A DNA stretch of 64,000 bases from an uncultured Pelagibacteraceae bacterium (GCA_902635515.1 CACPOD010000002.1:1-64000); one strand, 5' to 3'. Numbered from the stretch's first letter, positions 18,220 to 26,792 are shown. A program made the numbers and translations. Notes: a model not told the origin generated them from the letters alone.

Positions 18220-18312
18220 CTATTTTCTTCTTCTTTTTTTTGCTTTTTTCTTAGCTTTTTTCTTAGCTTTTTTCTTAGTTTTCTTTGCCGCTTTTTTTCT
18301 TTTCTTAGGCAT
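18220..18312 (-). CDS. 30-residue Lys/Arg-rich peptide, histone-H1-tail-like
   Basis: Absent from the ORF track. The reverse strand reads ATG, MPKKRKKAAKKTKKKAKK..., ending KKRRRK and TAG; 23 of 30 residues are Lys or Arg, the rest Ala, Thr, Met and Pro. Evidence that it is real: an excellent Shine-Dalgarno (AAGGGAG, 6 bases before ATG), a bidirectional terminator just downstream, and an upstream symmetric element. The middle consists of three 12-base repeats encoding K-K-K-A. Such a peptide must bind nucleic acid or another polyanion; whether it is a nucleoid, ribosome-associated or regulatory factor is unknown. Ribosomal protein L34 or THX-like peptides are alternatives but lack this repeat. 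The adjacent CarD has a similar tail. Confidence 0.72.
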   Translation of the reverse strand: MPKKRKKAAKKTKKKAKKKAKKKAKKRRRK

Positions 18313-18318
18313 CTTTAG

Positions 18319-18325
18319 CTCCCTT
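18319..18325 (-). promoter_or_regulatory. Strong Shine-Dalgarno of the 30-residue basic peptide
   Basis: AAGGGAG with a 6-base spacing to the ATG at 18312 (minus strand). Most genes in this window have no such site, so it argues strongly that the tiny ORF is translated, and at a high rate. Confidence 0.75.
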
Positions 18326-18336
18326 TTTTAGTTAAA

Positions 18337-18353
18337 CGAATCAAATTGATTCG
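18337..18353. promoter_or_regulatory. Symmetric element CGAATCAA-A-TTGATTCG upstream of the basic peptide
   Basis: A perfect 8-bp inverted repeat about a single central base, flanked at a distance by GTTAA and TTAAC, ending about 25 bases before the start codon. It may be an operator or a hairpin in the 5' leader. The rest of the gap to 18512 is A/T-rich and shows no other gene or structured element. Confidence 0.5.
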
Positions 18354-18512
18354 CTGTTAACATATTTTTATTTTTTTCTATAAGTTATGTCAATTCTTTA
18401 ATTAAAAGTTAAATTTTATAAAAATTTTTTTAAACTTTTTATTTTTATAAAACTTTTTTTTATTAATTTAGTTAATGTTTATGCGGTTAATAAACAACTT
18501 AAATTAAATATT

Positions 18513-20243
18513 TTAATAAAGGTTTTCTAGCTGATTTCTATATTTTTCTGCAACTTTTTTTCTTTTTACTTTCATAGTTGGTGTCATTAAACCATTTTCA
18601 ATAGAAAAATTTTCATCTATTAATTGAATTTTTTTTATCTTTTCTAATAAAGTTAATTTTTTATTTATTTTTTCAATTACTTTATTTATTTTTTCTTTTT
18701 CATTTAAAAAATCTTTATTAGGAACAATTAAAGCAACTAAGTAATTTTTTTTGTCACCATAAACCATACATTGATCAATCTCTGGTTCATTCGTAATCAT
18801 ATTTTCAATTTTAGCAGGTGAAATGTTATCTCCGCCAGCACTTACTATGATATCTTTTTTTCTATCAGTAATTTTTAAATAACCATCATTTGGATCTATC
18901 TCTCCAATATCACCTGTATGTAACCATCCATTTATAATTACTTTTTCAGTTTCTTCTTTTTTGTTCCAATATCCTAGCATTACATTTTCGCCTTTAACTA
19001 AAATCTCTCCATCTTCAGCAATTTTAACTTCATTTCCTTTAAATGGAGGTCCTACAGTTTCCACTTTAATTTTATGTATTGGATTGCAACTTACTACTGG
19101 TGATGTTTCTGTTAAGCCGTATCCCTGAAGTGTCGGTAATCCTATAGCATTTAAAAATTCACCTATTTCTTTATCTAAAGCACCACCACCTGAAACGAAG
19201 GCTTTCAAATTCCCACCGAACTGTTTTTTAATTTTTTTTCTAACTAATCTATCAACTACAAAATTAAGTAATTTTTCAGAAAAAGTCATTTTTTGATTTA
19301 ATAGTTTTTTTCTTCCCAAACGAATTGTTGCATCAATTAATTTTGCTTTTAAACCTGTCTGTTTTTTTAAATTCATGTTTATTTTATTGTAAAGGTTTTG
19401 GTAGAACCTAGGGACAGCTGCCATAATTGTAGGCTTTGCTTCAGATATATTTTCTAGAAGTTTTTCAATTTTTTCAGCATAGAATACTCTAGCTCCTACT
19501 GCTATCTGCACGAATTGAAGACAGTGCTCATAAGAGTGTGAAAGAGGAAGCCAAGTTAAAAATACTGGTCTTGAATTAAATAATGGTTTTGTAATTTCAC
19601 ACGATCCCACAACATTATTCAAAATTCCACCATGACTTAAGATTACTCCCTTAGGATTACCGCCAGTACCAGAAGTATAAATAATACATGCAGGAGAATT
19701 TCTTTTTAATTTGTTATTTTCAATTTTATCTGCTGTTAATAAATTATTTTCTATAATTGAATTAAAATCTAAATATTTTTCTTTATTAATTATATTTAAA
19801 TTATTTGTTACCTTAGCTATTTCATCTAAAGTTATGACTTTTTTAATAAAATCTTTTTCATTAATTATATTGTTTAATTTTCGTAGCATTTCATTATTTG
19901 AAACTATAACTAAGTTAGGTTCACAATCTTCTATCAAATATTTATAATCATCTTCTATATAAGTTGTATATGCTGGAACTGTAATTCCACCAGCTAACAT
20001 TATAGCTAAATCAGAAACAAACCACTCAGGTCTATTTTCCGAAACTAAAAGACATCTATCGCCTTCTTTTATATTTTCTTTAATAACTTTTGATAATTTT
20101 AATATATTCTTTTCAGTTTGTTCCCATGTGTATGTTTTTTTATTGTTTGGATTTAGCCATTCTAAAAAAATATCTTTTTTATTTTGTTTATTTGCTTGAT
20201 TAACAAATAATTCGATCAAATTATTTAAATTATTTAAATTCAT
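18513..20243 (-). CDS. Long-chain acyl-CoA synthetase (AMP-forming)
   Basis: A 576-residue FadD/FACL-like ligase that activates fatty acids to acyl-CoA. Seen: P-loop IIYTSGTGGNPKGVILSHGG (about residue 190), core LQGYGLTETSPVVSCNP, hinge region TGDIGEID and ITDRKKDIIVSAGGDNISP, and the C-terminal lysine region. The usual SGTTG is SGTGG here, a mild change. The cofactor acyl chain cannot be deduced. It is transcribed away from tRNA-Leu; the stop is in an A/T-rich gap of about 200 nt that has no clear terminator. Confidence 0.9.
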   Translation of the reverse strand: MNLNNLNNLIELFVNQANKQNKKDIFLEWLNPNNKKTYTWEQTEKNILKLSKVIKENIKEGDRCLLVSENRPEWFVSDLAIMLAGGITVPAYTTYIEDDYKYLIEDCEPNLVIVSNNEMLRKLNNIINEKDFIKKVITLDEIAKVTNNLNIINKEKYLDFNSIIENNLLTADKIENNKLKRNSPACIIYTSGTGGNPKGVILSHGGILNNVVGSCEITKPLFNSRPVFLTWLPLSHSYEHCLQFVQIAVGARVFYAEKIEKLLENISEAKPTIMAAVPRFYQNLYNKINMNLKKQTGLKAKLIDATIRLGRKKLLNQKMTFSEKLLNFVVDRLVRKKIKKQFGGNLKAFVSGGGALDKEIGEFLNAIGLPTLQGYGLTETSPVVSCNPIHKIKVETVGPPFKGNEVKIAEDGEILVKGENVMLGYWNKKEETEKVIINGWLHTGDIGEIDPNDGYLKITDRKKDIIVSAGGDNISPAKIENMITNEPEIDQCMVYGDKKNYLVALIVPNKDFLNEKEKINKVIEKINKKLTLLEKIKKIQLIDENFSIENGLMTPTMKVKRKKVAEKYRNQLENLY

Positions 20244-20250
20244 AGTTACT

Positions 20251-20335
20251 TGGTGGGCGAAGAGAGAATCGAACTCTCACTTCTTGCGAAACACGATTTT
20301 GAGTCGTGCGCGTCTACCAGTTCCGCCATTCGCCC
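20251..20335 (-). tRNA. tRNA-Leu (anticodon CAA), CCA encoded
   Basis: Minus-strand cloverleaf with acceptor GGGCGAA/TTCGCCC, D-arm GGCGGAACTGGTAGACGC, anticodon stem CACGA/TCGTG around CTCAAAA (anticodon CAA), a long variable arm as in class II tRNAs, T-loop GTTCGATTC, and encoded CCA. Two ORFs in the track over this region are translations of the tRNA. Confidence 0.96.
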
Positions 20336-20397
20336 TAGGTATTCAATTAAATTATATTTAAATAGTATAAGAACTAAATTTATATTAAAACCAAAAA

Positions 20398-21003
20398 ATG
20401 TTTCAAAGACTTTACAAAAAATGTTTAGAATTAGCCGCACATAAAAGTTCAAATTTTTATTTAGGGCTTGTATCTTTTGTAGAAAGTTCTTTTTTTCCTA
20501 TACCCCCAGATGCAATGATAATCCCAATGGTTATTGCTAAAAAAAAAGAATATCTAAAAATATTTTTAATAGCATCAATATTTTCAGTTCTTGGCGGAAT
20601 CTTTGGATATTTGATAGGTTATTTATTTTTTGATTTAGCAATGTATTTAATCGAATTTTATGGTTATCAAAACAAAGTTGAAAATTTAAAATTAAGCATG
20701 TCTCAAGGGAGTGGATTACTCGCATGGCTGAGTATTCTTTTTTTAGCTGGCTTTACTCCGTTACCCTATAAAGCCTTTACGATTTCAAGTGGTTTAATTG
20801 CTTTTAATCTTCCTATTTTTATAATTGTTAGTTTAATTTCAAGAAGCCTGAGATTTTTTATAGTTGCTTATTTATCCTTTAAATTTGGAGAATTATTTAC
20901 AGACTATATGGAAAAACATGGATCAAAATGGTTCACTATAATTGGAATTATTATAGTTATAATATTTATTATTATTTATTTATTTTTTAAATTTAATGGT
21001 TGA
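20398..21003 (+). CDS. YqaA/DedA-like membrane protein
   Basis: A 201-residue integral membrane protein of the DedA/SNARE-associated superfamily (YqaA type). Seen: FVESSFFPIPPDAMIIPM (about residues 27-44), a GGIFGYLIGYLF helix, the re-entrant FLAGFTPLPYKAFTISSGL loop and terminal membrane helices. Superfamily members act in phospholipid or undecaprenyl-phosphate flipping, but the role of the YqaA branch is unclear. It starts 62 nt from tRNA-Leu on the opposite strand and overlaps dsbB by 8 nt. Confidence 0.85.
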   Translation: MFQRLYKKCLELAAHKSSNFYLGLVSFVESSFFPIPPDAMIIPMVIAKKKEYLKIFLIASIFSVLGGIFGYLIGYLFFDLAMYLIEFYGYQNKVENLKLSMSQGSGLLAWLSILFLAGFTPLPYKAFTISSGLIAFNLPIFIIVSLISRSLRFFIVAYLSFKFGELFTDYMEKHGSKWFTIIGIIIVIIFIIIYLFFKFNG

Positions 21004-21481
21004 GATTAACAAAACAATTACATTAAAGTTAATTTTTTTAATTAGTACTATTGCTTTATCTTCAGCATTTTTTATTGAATATGTTTTAGGTCATCAACCT
21101 TGTAACTTGTGTGTACTGGAAAGAATTCCATACCTATTAGCATTAATAATTATTGTATTAAATTATAAATTTATTAATCTTGAAAAATATTTCATTCTTT
21201 CTCTTATTTTAATTTTTTTAGCAGCTACTATTTTATCTTTATATCATTTAGGTATTGAGCAAGGTTTTATTGAAGAATCATTAGTTTGCGATTTAAAAAA
21301 TGGCGCCAATTTACTATCAAAAGAAGACATATTAAGACAGTTACAAGAAAAAAATGTAAGCTGCAAAGATGTTACATTTAAAATTTTAGGATTATCGCTT
21401 ACAAGTTACAATATTATAATATCAATATTAATAGTATATTTTACAACAAGAGCTTATTTAAGTTATGAAAACAATAAGTAA
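20996..21481 (+). CDS. dsbB: Disulfide bond formation protein DsbB-like
   Basis: A 161-residue four-helix inner-membrane quinone reductase that reoxidises periplasmic disulfide catalysts. Seen: first redox pair CNLC in LGHQPCNLCVLERIPY (near residue 37), the second periplasmic loop with CDLKNGANLL and a further Cys in VSCKDVTF, and four hydrophobic segments. It overlaps YqaA upstream and coq7 downstream; linkage with a ubiquinone gene makes sense because DsbB donates electrons to ubiquinone. No dsbA was found in the window. Confidence 0.9.
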   Translation: MVEINKTITLKLIFLISTIALSSAFFIEYVLGHQPCNLCVLERIPYLLALIIIVLNYKFINLEKYFILSLILIFLAATILSLYHLGIEQGFIEESLVCDLKNGANLLSKEDILRQLQEKNVSCKDVTFKILGLSLTSYNIIISILIVYFTTRAYLSYENNK

Positions 21482-21998
21482 AAAGAAAATAGAAGAATTT
21501 ATTAGAGTTGATCATGCTGGGGAGCGTGGTGCTGTTAAAATTTATGAGGGACAGTTGCTTGCTCTAAACACATTAATTAAAGATGAAGCCTTAAAAAAAA
21601 CAATCGAAGAAATGAAAGTTCATGAAAAAGAACATTCTAATTTTTTTGAAGAAGAAATTAAAAAAAGAAATATAAAACCAACAAAATTTTTACCCTTATG
21701 GGATTTATTAGGTGTAGGGTTAGGTTTTGGTTCAACTTTACTTGGTAAGAAAGCGGCTATGGTTTGCACTGCTTCCGTTGAAGAAGTGATAGATGAGCAT
21801 TATTTAAACCAAATAAAACAACTTGATAATAGTGAATCAAAACTTAAAAAAAAAATAATTAAATTTAGAGAAGATGAATTAAATCATAAAGATATTGCCT
21901 ATGAAAAGGGTGCTACAAAAGAAGGTCCATACTCTATATTAGATAAAATTATTAAAACTGGATCAAAAATTGCAATAAATATTTCTGAGAAAATTTAG
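21465..21998 (+). CDS. coq7: Demethoxyubiquinone hydroxylase Coq7
   Basis: Membrane-associated di-iron monooxygenase that hydroxylates demethoxyubiquinone in ubiquinone synthesis. At 177 residues it is the usual alphaproteobacterial size. Seen: iron-ligand motifs VDHAGERGAVKIYEGQ, EMKVHEKEH, ASVEEVIDEHY and FREDELNHKD, giving the full set of Glu and His ligands. The start overlaps dsbB by 17 nt, and its stop shares a TTAG tetranucleotide with the convergent HNH gene. Confidence 0.95.
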   Translation: MKTISKKKIEEFIRVDHAGERGAVKIYEGQLLALNTLIKDEALKKTIEEMKVHEKEHSNFFEEEIKKRNIKPTKFLPLWDLLGVGLGFGSTLLGKKAAMVCTASVEEVIDEHYLNQIKQLDNSESKLKKKIIKFREDELNHKDIAYEKGATKEGPYSILDKIIKTGSKIAINISEKI

Positions 21999-22564
21999 GA
22001 CTCTAACTCTACATCCCAATATAAGTAATCCATCCAGCTTTTATGTAAAAAATTTGGCGGAAAATTTTTACCATTTTTGTGTAGATCCTCCGTTGATGGT
22101 CGATAAGGATACTGATGCAACTTCATCCCTGAATGTTTTAATAGTTTTCCGCCCTTTTTCACATTGCATGCAGAACAAGCTGTTACAACATTATCCCAAT
22201 TAGTTTCGCCTCCTTTTGATCTAGGTAATAGGTGATCAAAAGTTAACTCCTCATTGCTTCCACAATATTGACAGGAAAATTTATCTCTTAAAAACACATT
22301 AAATCTAGTAAAACTTGGCTTGCTTTGAGGTACAATATAATCCTTTAATGCGATGACACTTGGTAATTTCATGTTAAATGATGGACTTCTTATAGTTCTA
22401 TCGTAATTACTAACAATAATAACTCGATCAAGAAAAACTGATTTAACAGTATCCTGCCATGACCATAAAGACAAAGGGTAGTAACTCAAAGGTCTATAGT
22501 CTGCATTGAGTACTAGCGCAGGACACTTTTCTAATGAAACATTTTGTTCAATAAAATTGTTCAT
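21995..22564 (-). CDS. HNH endonuclease family protein
   Basis: A 189-residue protein with an N-terminal ALVLNADYRPLSYYPLSLW region, followed by a zinc-binding HNH core: CQYCG, then LTFDHLLPRSKGGETNWDNVV and CSACN. The two CxxC pairs hold zinc, and the DH of the motif is catalytic. Proteins of this type are conserved single-copy genes in alphaproteobacteria; the substrate is unknown, with DNA repair or processing as possibilities. It is not part of a visible restriction system. Confidence 0.85.
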   Translation of the reverse strand: MNNFIEQNVSLEKCPALVLNADYRPLSYYPLSLWSWQDTVKSVFLDRVIIVSNYDRTIRSPSFNMKLPSVIALKDYIVPQSKPSFTRFNVFLRDKFSCQYCGSNEELTFDHLLPRSKGGETNWDNVVTACSACNVKKGGKLLKHSGMKLHQYPYRPSTEDLHKNGKNFPPNFLHKSWMDYLYWDVELES

Positions 22565-22611
22565 TAAATAATTTTAACTTAGTTAAACAAATTTATCAAT
22601 AATAAGAGATG

Positions 22612-23262
22612 TTAAATTTTTTTTAAAATAAAATTTAAAGCTGTACTTGATGCTTCAATAGGAATATGATGATCACAATTTTTTACTAATAATGTATCAA
22701 CTTTAACATTATTTCTAATTAAAAAATCCTTTGCTTCTAGTAAATGTGTTGATGAGACAATTTGATCTGCTTCACCGTGTATAAGTAATGTTTCGGTATT
22801 ATTTTTAATTCTGTTTTTCAAATCTTTTTGATTAATTATTTTTCCAGAAAAACCAACTATACATAAAAATTTTTCTTCAGATGTAAGGCCAACATTTAAA
22901 GACATCATGCAGCCCTGACTGAAACCTGATAAACAGATTTGATTATTTGATAACTTAAACTCTTTTTTTATTTCATTAATAAATTTTTTTAGAACTTTTT
23001 CAGCTTTAATTGATTGCTCTAATATGTGCTCAGAGTCCTCTTTAGTTAAATCAAACCACTGATAACCTGAAGGATTTATAGCGCATGGCTCGTGACCATT
23101 TGGACAAATAAAAACTGTATTGGGCATATGTCTTTTCCAGTTTAAAGACAACATGCTAATATCCTTTCCATCACCTCCATAACCATGAAGTAAAATAATC
23201 GCATTTTTAATTTCAATACCATTTTCTGGTTTAATAATTATGGAATCTAGGCAAAATGTCAT
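22612..23262 (-). CDS. Phospholipase/carboxylesterase family alpha/beta hydrolase
   Basis: A 216-residue cytosolic serine hydrolase of the YpfH/EstB type. Seen: oxyanion segment ILLHGYGGDGKD, nucleophile elbow GFSQGCM (about residue 114), catalytic Asp in LIHGEADQIV and His in NCDHHIPIE. Family members cleave short-chain esters and lysophospholipids; the natural substrate is not evident. It is 47 nt upstream of the HNH gene on the same strand and divergent from the HIG1 gene. Confidence 0.87.
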   Translation of the reverse strand: MTFCLDSIIIKPENGIEIKNAIILLHGYGGDGKDISMLSLNWKRHMPNTVFICPNGHEPCAINPSGYQWFDLTKEDSEHILEQSIKAEKVLKKFINEIKKEFKLSNNQICLSGFSQGCMMSLNVGLTSEEKFLCIVGFSGKIINQKDLKNRIKNNTETLLIHGEADQIVSSTHLLEAKDFLIRNNVKVDTLLVKNCDHHIPIEASSTALNFILKKI

Positions 23263-23312
23263 AGTAGATAAATTATGTTTTTTATGTCAAAACACAATCT
23301 AAAATAAAAAAT

Positions 23313-23516
23313 ATGATTTCAGGAATATTAGTAAAAGTTTTATCAATAGCCCTTTTGATAGCTGTAGGTATAGTTTTAATCTTAGGTATTGGGACCCTTT
23401 TTAAGGGAGGAGAGACAAGTAAAAAATATTCGAATAAATTAATGCAGTTGAGAGTTATTTTACAGTTTATTGCTATTATTGCTTTAGTTGGCTTCGCTTA
23501 TTTTTTTAAAAATTAG
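23313..23516 (+). CDS. HIG1-domain small membrane protein
   Basis: A 67-residue two-helix membrane protein. The loop SKKYSNKLMQLRVILQFIAI matches the HIG1 (hypoxia-induced gene 1) family, which in mitochondria assists cytochrome c oxidase and respiratory supercomplexes. The family is common in alphaproteobacteria as a twin-TM protein. A role in respiratory complex assembly is inferred from homologs only. Its TAG stop overlaps the convergent tlpA-like gene by four bases. Confidence 0.85.
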   Translation: MISGILVKVLSIALLIAVGIVLILGIGTLFKGGETSKKYSNKLMQLRVILQFIAIIALVGFAYFFKN

Positions 23517-24022
23517 TTATATTTTTTTATCCAACTAACAAAATTTTCATCCTCAAAATCAATTGAACCAATTATCCTAGCAAATTCTTGACCCTCTTTA
23601 TTAATTAAAATTGATGTAGGGACACCTCTTAAAGAAAACATTTTTGCTAATGTAGAAGGTGGATCAAAATAAGGTTCGAAATTTTTGACATTAAAATCTT
23701 TAAAAAATTTATTAACTTTATCTAAATTTTCTTTACCAATATTGATTGCAAAAATTTTAATTTTATCCAATTCTGGATTAGCTTGAAGTTTGTCTAATGA
23801 TGGCATTTCCTCTTTACAAGGTTCACACCAAGTTGCCCAAAAGTTTAATACCAATAAGTTGCCTCTATATTCATTGATATTAATTTTTTGATCTTTTTTG
23901 TCTAAAAAAATAACATTATCATATGTTTTTGGTGCTTTATGGATAACAATATTTTTAATTCCAGGTAGTTCTTCAGCTACAACATTTGTTATCAAAAAAA
24001 TAAATATTATTAAAAATCTCAT
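23513..24022 (-). CDS. TlpA/ResA-like thiol:disulfide oxidoreductase
   Basis: A 169-residue periplasmic thioredoxin-fold protein. Seen: an N-terminal hydrophobic signal/anchor (residues 1-17), active-site motif FWATWCEPCKEEMP with CxxC, and the cis-proline segment RGVPTSILI. Such proteins reduce apocytochrome c or periplasmic cysteines, helping cytochrome assembly. Divergent from argH by only 24 nt, so at least one promoter must sit inside a neighbouring coding region. Next to the HIG1 gene, which would fit respiratory-chain biogenesis. Confidence 0.9.
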   Translation of the reverse strand: MRFLIIFIFLITNVVAEELPGIKNIVIHKAPKTYDNVIFLDKKDQKININEYRGNLLVLNFWATWCEPCKEEMPSLDKLQANPELDKIKIFAINIGKENLDKVNKFFKDFNVKNFEPYFDPPSTLAKMFSLRGVPTSILINKEGQEFARIIGSIDFEDENFVSWIKKYN

Positions 24023-24046
24023 GTTAAATAGGTATAATTAAATATC

Positions 24047-25438
24047 ATGGCAAAAAATAAAAACAACCAAGCAATCTGGACCACGCGGATTAAAAAAAAT
24101 ACATCAAGCTTATTTCAAAAAGTCGGTAATTCAATAGATATTGATAAAAGACTTTATAAAGAAGACATACAGGGGTCAATTGCTCATGTTGAGATGCTTT
24201 TTAAACAAAAAATAATTTCATTCAAAATAAAAAATAAAATTATTTACGGACTAACAAAAATTAATAAGGAAATAACAAACAATAAATTTGAGTTTAATAA
24301 AAAATATGAAGATATTCATATCAATATCGAAAAGAGACTTTTTCAAATTATAGGTGAAGAAGCTGGCTACGTTCACACTGCAAGATCAAGAAATGATCAA
24401 GTAATTACTGATTTTAAAATTTGGATGAAAAATTCAACCAACGAAATAAATAATAACATTAATAAAGTTATTAAGAGTACAATTAAGTTAGCTGAAAAAA
24501 ACGTTGAGACCATTATGCCTGGATTTACACATCTTAAAAATGCTCAAGCTATTTCTTTTGCACATTATTTAATGTCTTATGTGGAAATGTTTAATAGAGA
24601 CAAAAAGAGATTTTCTAATAATTTAGACAGTTTAAATGAAAATCCCTTAGGTGTTGCTGCTTTAGCAGGAACATCATTTAATATAGATAGAAATTATACA
24701 ACCAAAAAACTTGGTTTTAAAATACCTACAAATAATTCTATTGATACAGTTTCAGATAGAGATTTTGTTTTAGATTTTTTATATGCTTCATCTGTGTGTG
24801 CTATGCATATTTCTAGAATTGCTGAAGAGTTAATTATTTGGAATTCAGATGCTTTTAACTTGATCAATTTATCTGATAAAGTTGTTACCGGATCTTCTAT
24901 AATGCCTCAAAAGAAAAATCCTGATCTTTTAGAGTACTTGCGTGGAAAATCGGGAAGCGCCTATGGAAATTTATTTTCAATGCTTACAATTTTAAAAGGC
25001 TTACCACTGTCATATTTTAAAGATCTACAAGACGATAAGGAGATTGTTTTTAAATCAAACGACAATCTAAATAATTGTTTAAAAATTTGCGATGAAATAC
25101 TAAAAAATTGTAATCCCAATAAGAGTAAAATGTTAGAACTTGCTAATTCTGGATATATTACAGCCACCGATTTAGCTGACTATCTTGTGAAAAATCACTC
25201 AATGTCTTTTAGAAAAGCATACCAAAAAACTGCTGCAGTAGTTAATTTGGCTGAAAAAAGAAAAAAGAAGTTAAATGAATTAACTTTAGATGAGTTAAAG
25301 AAAATTGAACCCAAACTTAAAGAAGATGTATTAAAAGTATTTAATTTAAAAAATTCAATTAATTCGAAAAAATCTTATGGTGGAACTTCTTTTGATAATA
25401 TTAAAAAAATGATAATGAAATATAAAAGAGAAAAATGA
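24047..25438 (+). CDS. argH: Argininosuccinate lyase
   Basis: Splits argininosuccinate into arginine and fumarate, the last step of arginine synthesis. Length 463 is standard. Seen: the fumarase/aspartase superfamily signature GSSIMPQKKNPD (about residue 284), the N-terminal HTARSRNDQV and FTHLKNAQ catalytic segments. First gene of the argH-lptM-like-lysA-plsC series; its TGA overlaps the next ATG. Confidence 0.97.
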   Translation: MAKNKNNQAIWTTRIKKNTSSLFQKVGNSIDIDKRLYKEDIQGSIAHVEMLFKQKIISFKIKNKIIYGLTKINKEITNNKFEFNKKYEDIHINIEKRLFQIIGEEAGYVHTARSRNDQVITDFKIWMKNSTNEINNNINKVIKSTIKLAEKNVETIMPGFTHLKNAQAISFAHYLMSYVEMFNRDKKRFSNNLDSLNENPLGVAALAGTSFNIDRNYTTKKLGFKIPTNNSIDTVSDRDFVLDFLYASSVCAMHISRIAEELIIWNSDAFNLINLSDKVVTGSSIMPQKKNPDLLEYLRGKSGSAYGNLFSMLTILKGLPLSYFKDLQDDKEIVFKSNDNLNNCLKICDEILKNCNPNKSKMLELANSGYITATDLADYLVKNHSMSFRKAYQKTAAVVNLAEKRKKKLNELTLDELKKIEPKLKEDVLKVFNLKNSINSKKSYGGTSFDNIKKMIMKYKREK

Positions 25439-25566
25439 TAAAAAAATTTACCATAATTATATTTTTATTTTGTGCCGTTATTTCTTGTGGAAAAAAAGGT
25501 GATCCTAAATACATAGACCCAGATAAAAAAGCAGAAATAAAAAAAATTTCAGTTAACTTAGCTTAA
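25435..25566 (+). CDS. lptM: LptM/YifL-like 43-residue lipoprotein
   Basis: Too short for the ORF track. It reads MIKKFTIIIFLFCAVISCGKK..., a basic N-terminus, a hydrophobic core, the lipobox AVISC (Cys18 becomes the lipidated N-terminus) and CGKKGDPKYIDP, which matches the LptM/YifL signature of Cys-Gly-x-Lys-Gly then Pro-Tyr/Pro. LptM helps oxidative maturation of the LptD lipopolysaccharide translocon. The start overlaps the argH stop (ATGA) and its TAA overlaps the lysA ATG, an order known from alphaproteobacteria. Identification rests on the short motif and context, so it is likely but not certain. Confidence 0.8.
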   Translation: MIKKFTIIIFLFCAVISCGKKGDPKYIDPDKKAEIKKISVNLA

Positions 25567-26780
25567 TGAAATACATAAATAAAACACTAACGATAGAAAA
25601 AATTAATCTCCAAAAAATTGCCAATAAATTTGGAACTCCATTTTATTCTTACTCCTATTCTAAATTAAAAGAAAATATTAATAATTTTAAAAAAAACTTC
25701 AGATCTTTTTCACCACTTATCTGCTTTGCGGTTAAATCCAACACAAATATTAATATAATTAGAGAAATTAAAAAATTTGGATTAGGTGCTGATGTTGTTT
25801 CAGTAGGAGAACTGATGATGGCACTAAAAGCAGGAATTAATCCAAGCAAAATAGTATTTTCTGGTGTTGGTAAAACGACAAGTGAAATAAACTTTGCTAT
25901 TGATAAAAAAATTTTGCTTATTAACGCTGAGTCTTTAAGTGAAATAAAAGAAATAAATCGAATAGCAAAATCAAAAAATAAAAGAGTAAAAATTGGTGTG
26001 AGACTAAACCCCAACACAGATGCAAAAACATTAAGTCAAATATCCACTGGGAAAAAAGAAAATAAATTTGGTGTAAATAAAAATACATTCTATGAAATTA
26101 TAAATTATTGCAAAAATTCAAATAATATTGATTTAAAATGTCTAAGTGTTCATATAGGCAGTCAAATTTTAGACCATAGACCTTATGAAAAAATGCTTAA
26201 AGCGGTCAGTCAAATTCTAAGTAAAACAAATCATAAATTTGAATTTATAGATTTAGGTGGAGGTATGGGCATTACTTACACTGATAAAAATAAAAAACTT
26301 AATTATAAAAAATACAACACAGCTATTCTCAAATTTTTAAGAAAACATAAAGCTAAAATTATATTTGAGCCAGGTAGATCAATTATTGGCGATACCGGGA
26401 CATTAGTATCAAAAATAATCTATATTAAAGATAGTGGAAGTAAAAAATTTATAATTTTAGATGCCGCAATGAATGATTTAATGAGACCTGCTTTGTATGG
26501 TGCATTTCATAAAACTTTACCTGTTACAAAATCTAACAAAACATCTAAAAAACCATATGAATTTGTAGGTCCTATTTGCGAAAGTACAGATAAATTTGTT
26601 ACATTAAAAAAATTTCAAGTATTGAATGAAAAAGATTTAATAGCAATATGTGATGTGGGGGCTTATGGAATGTCACTTAGCTCAAATTATAATTTAAGAC
26701 CTAAACCAATAGAATTATTAATAAAAGGATCAAAAATTAAAGTAATAAGAAAAAGACAAAAGCATAAAGATATAATTTAG
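25566..26780 (+). CDS. lysA: Diaminopimelate decarboxylase
   Basis: PLP enzyme that makes L-lysine from meso-diaminopimelate. Fold-III decarboxylase, 404 residues. Seen: the PLP lysine in CFAVKSNTN (about residue 57), the glycine loop DLGGGMGI, the EPGRSIIGD segment and the active-site Cys region GPICESTDKF. It starts on the last base of the lptM-like stop, so translation is coupled. Confidence 0.96.
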   Translation: MKYINKTLTIEKINLQKIANKFGTPFYSYSYSKLKENINNFKKNFRSFSPLICFAVKSNTNINIIREIKKFGLGADVVSVGELMMALKAGINPSKIVFSGVGKTTSEINFAIDKKILLINAESLSEIKEINRIAKSKNKRVKIGVRLNPNTDAKTLSQISTGKKENKFGVNKNTFYEIINYCKNSNNIDLKCLSVHIGSQILDHRPYEKMLKAVSQILSKTNHKFEFIDLGGGMGITYTDKNKKLNYKKYNTAILKFLRKHKAKIIFEPGRSIIGDTGTLVSKIIYIKDSGSKKFIILDAAMNDLMRPALYGAFHKTLPVTKSNKTSKKPYEFVGPICESTDKFVTLKKFQVLNEKDLIAICDVGAYGMSLSSNYNLRPKPIELLIKGSKIKVIRKRQKHKDII

Positions 26781-26792
26781 CTTTTGACAAAA

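Noticed and set aside
20246-20452. ORFs at 20246-20452 (-) and 20250-20444 (+)
   Set aside because: They translate the tRNA-Leu gene; the peptides AELVDAHDSKSC and GEERIELSLLAK are the well-known artefacts of tRNA-Leu.
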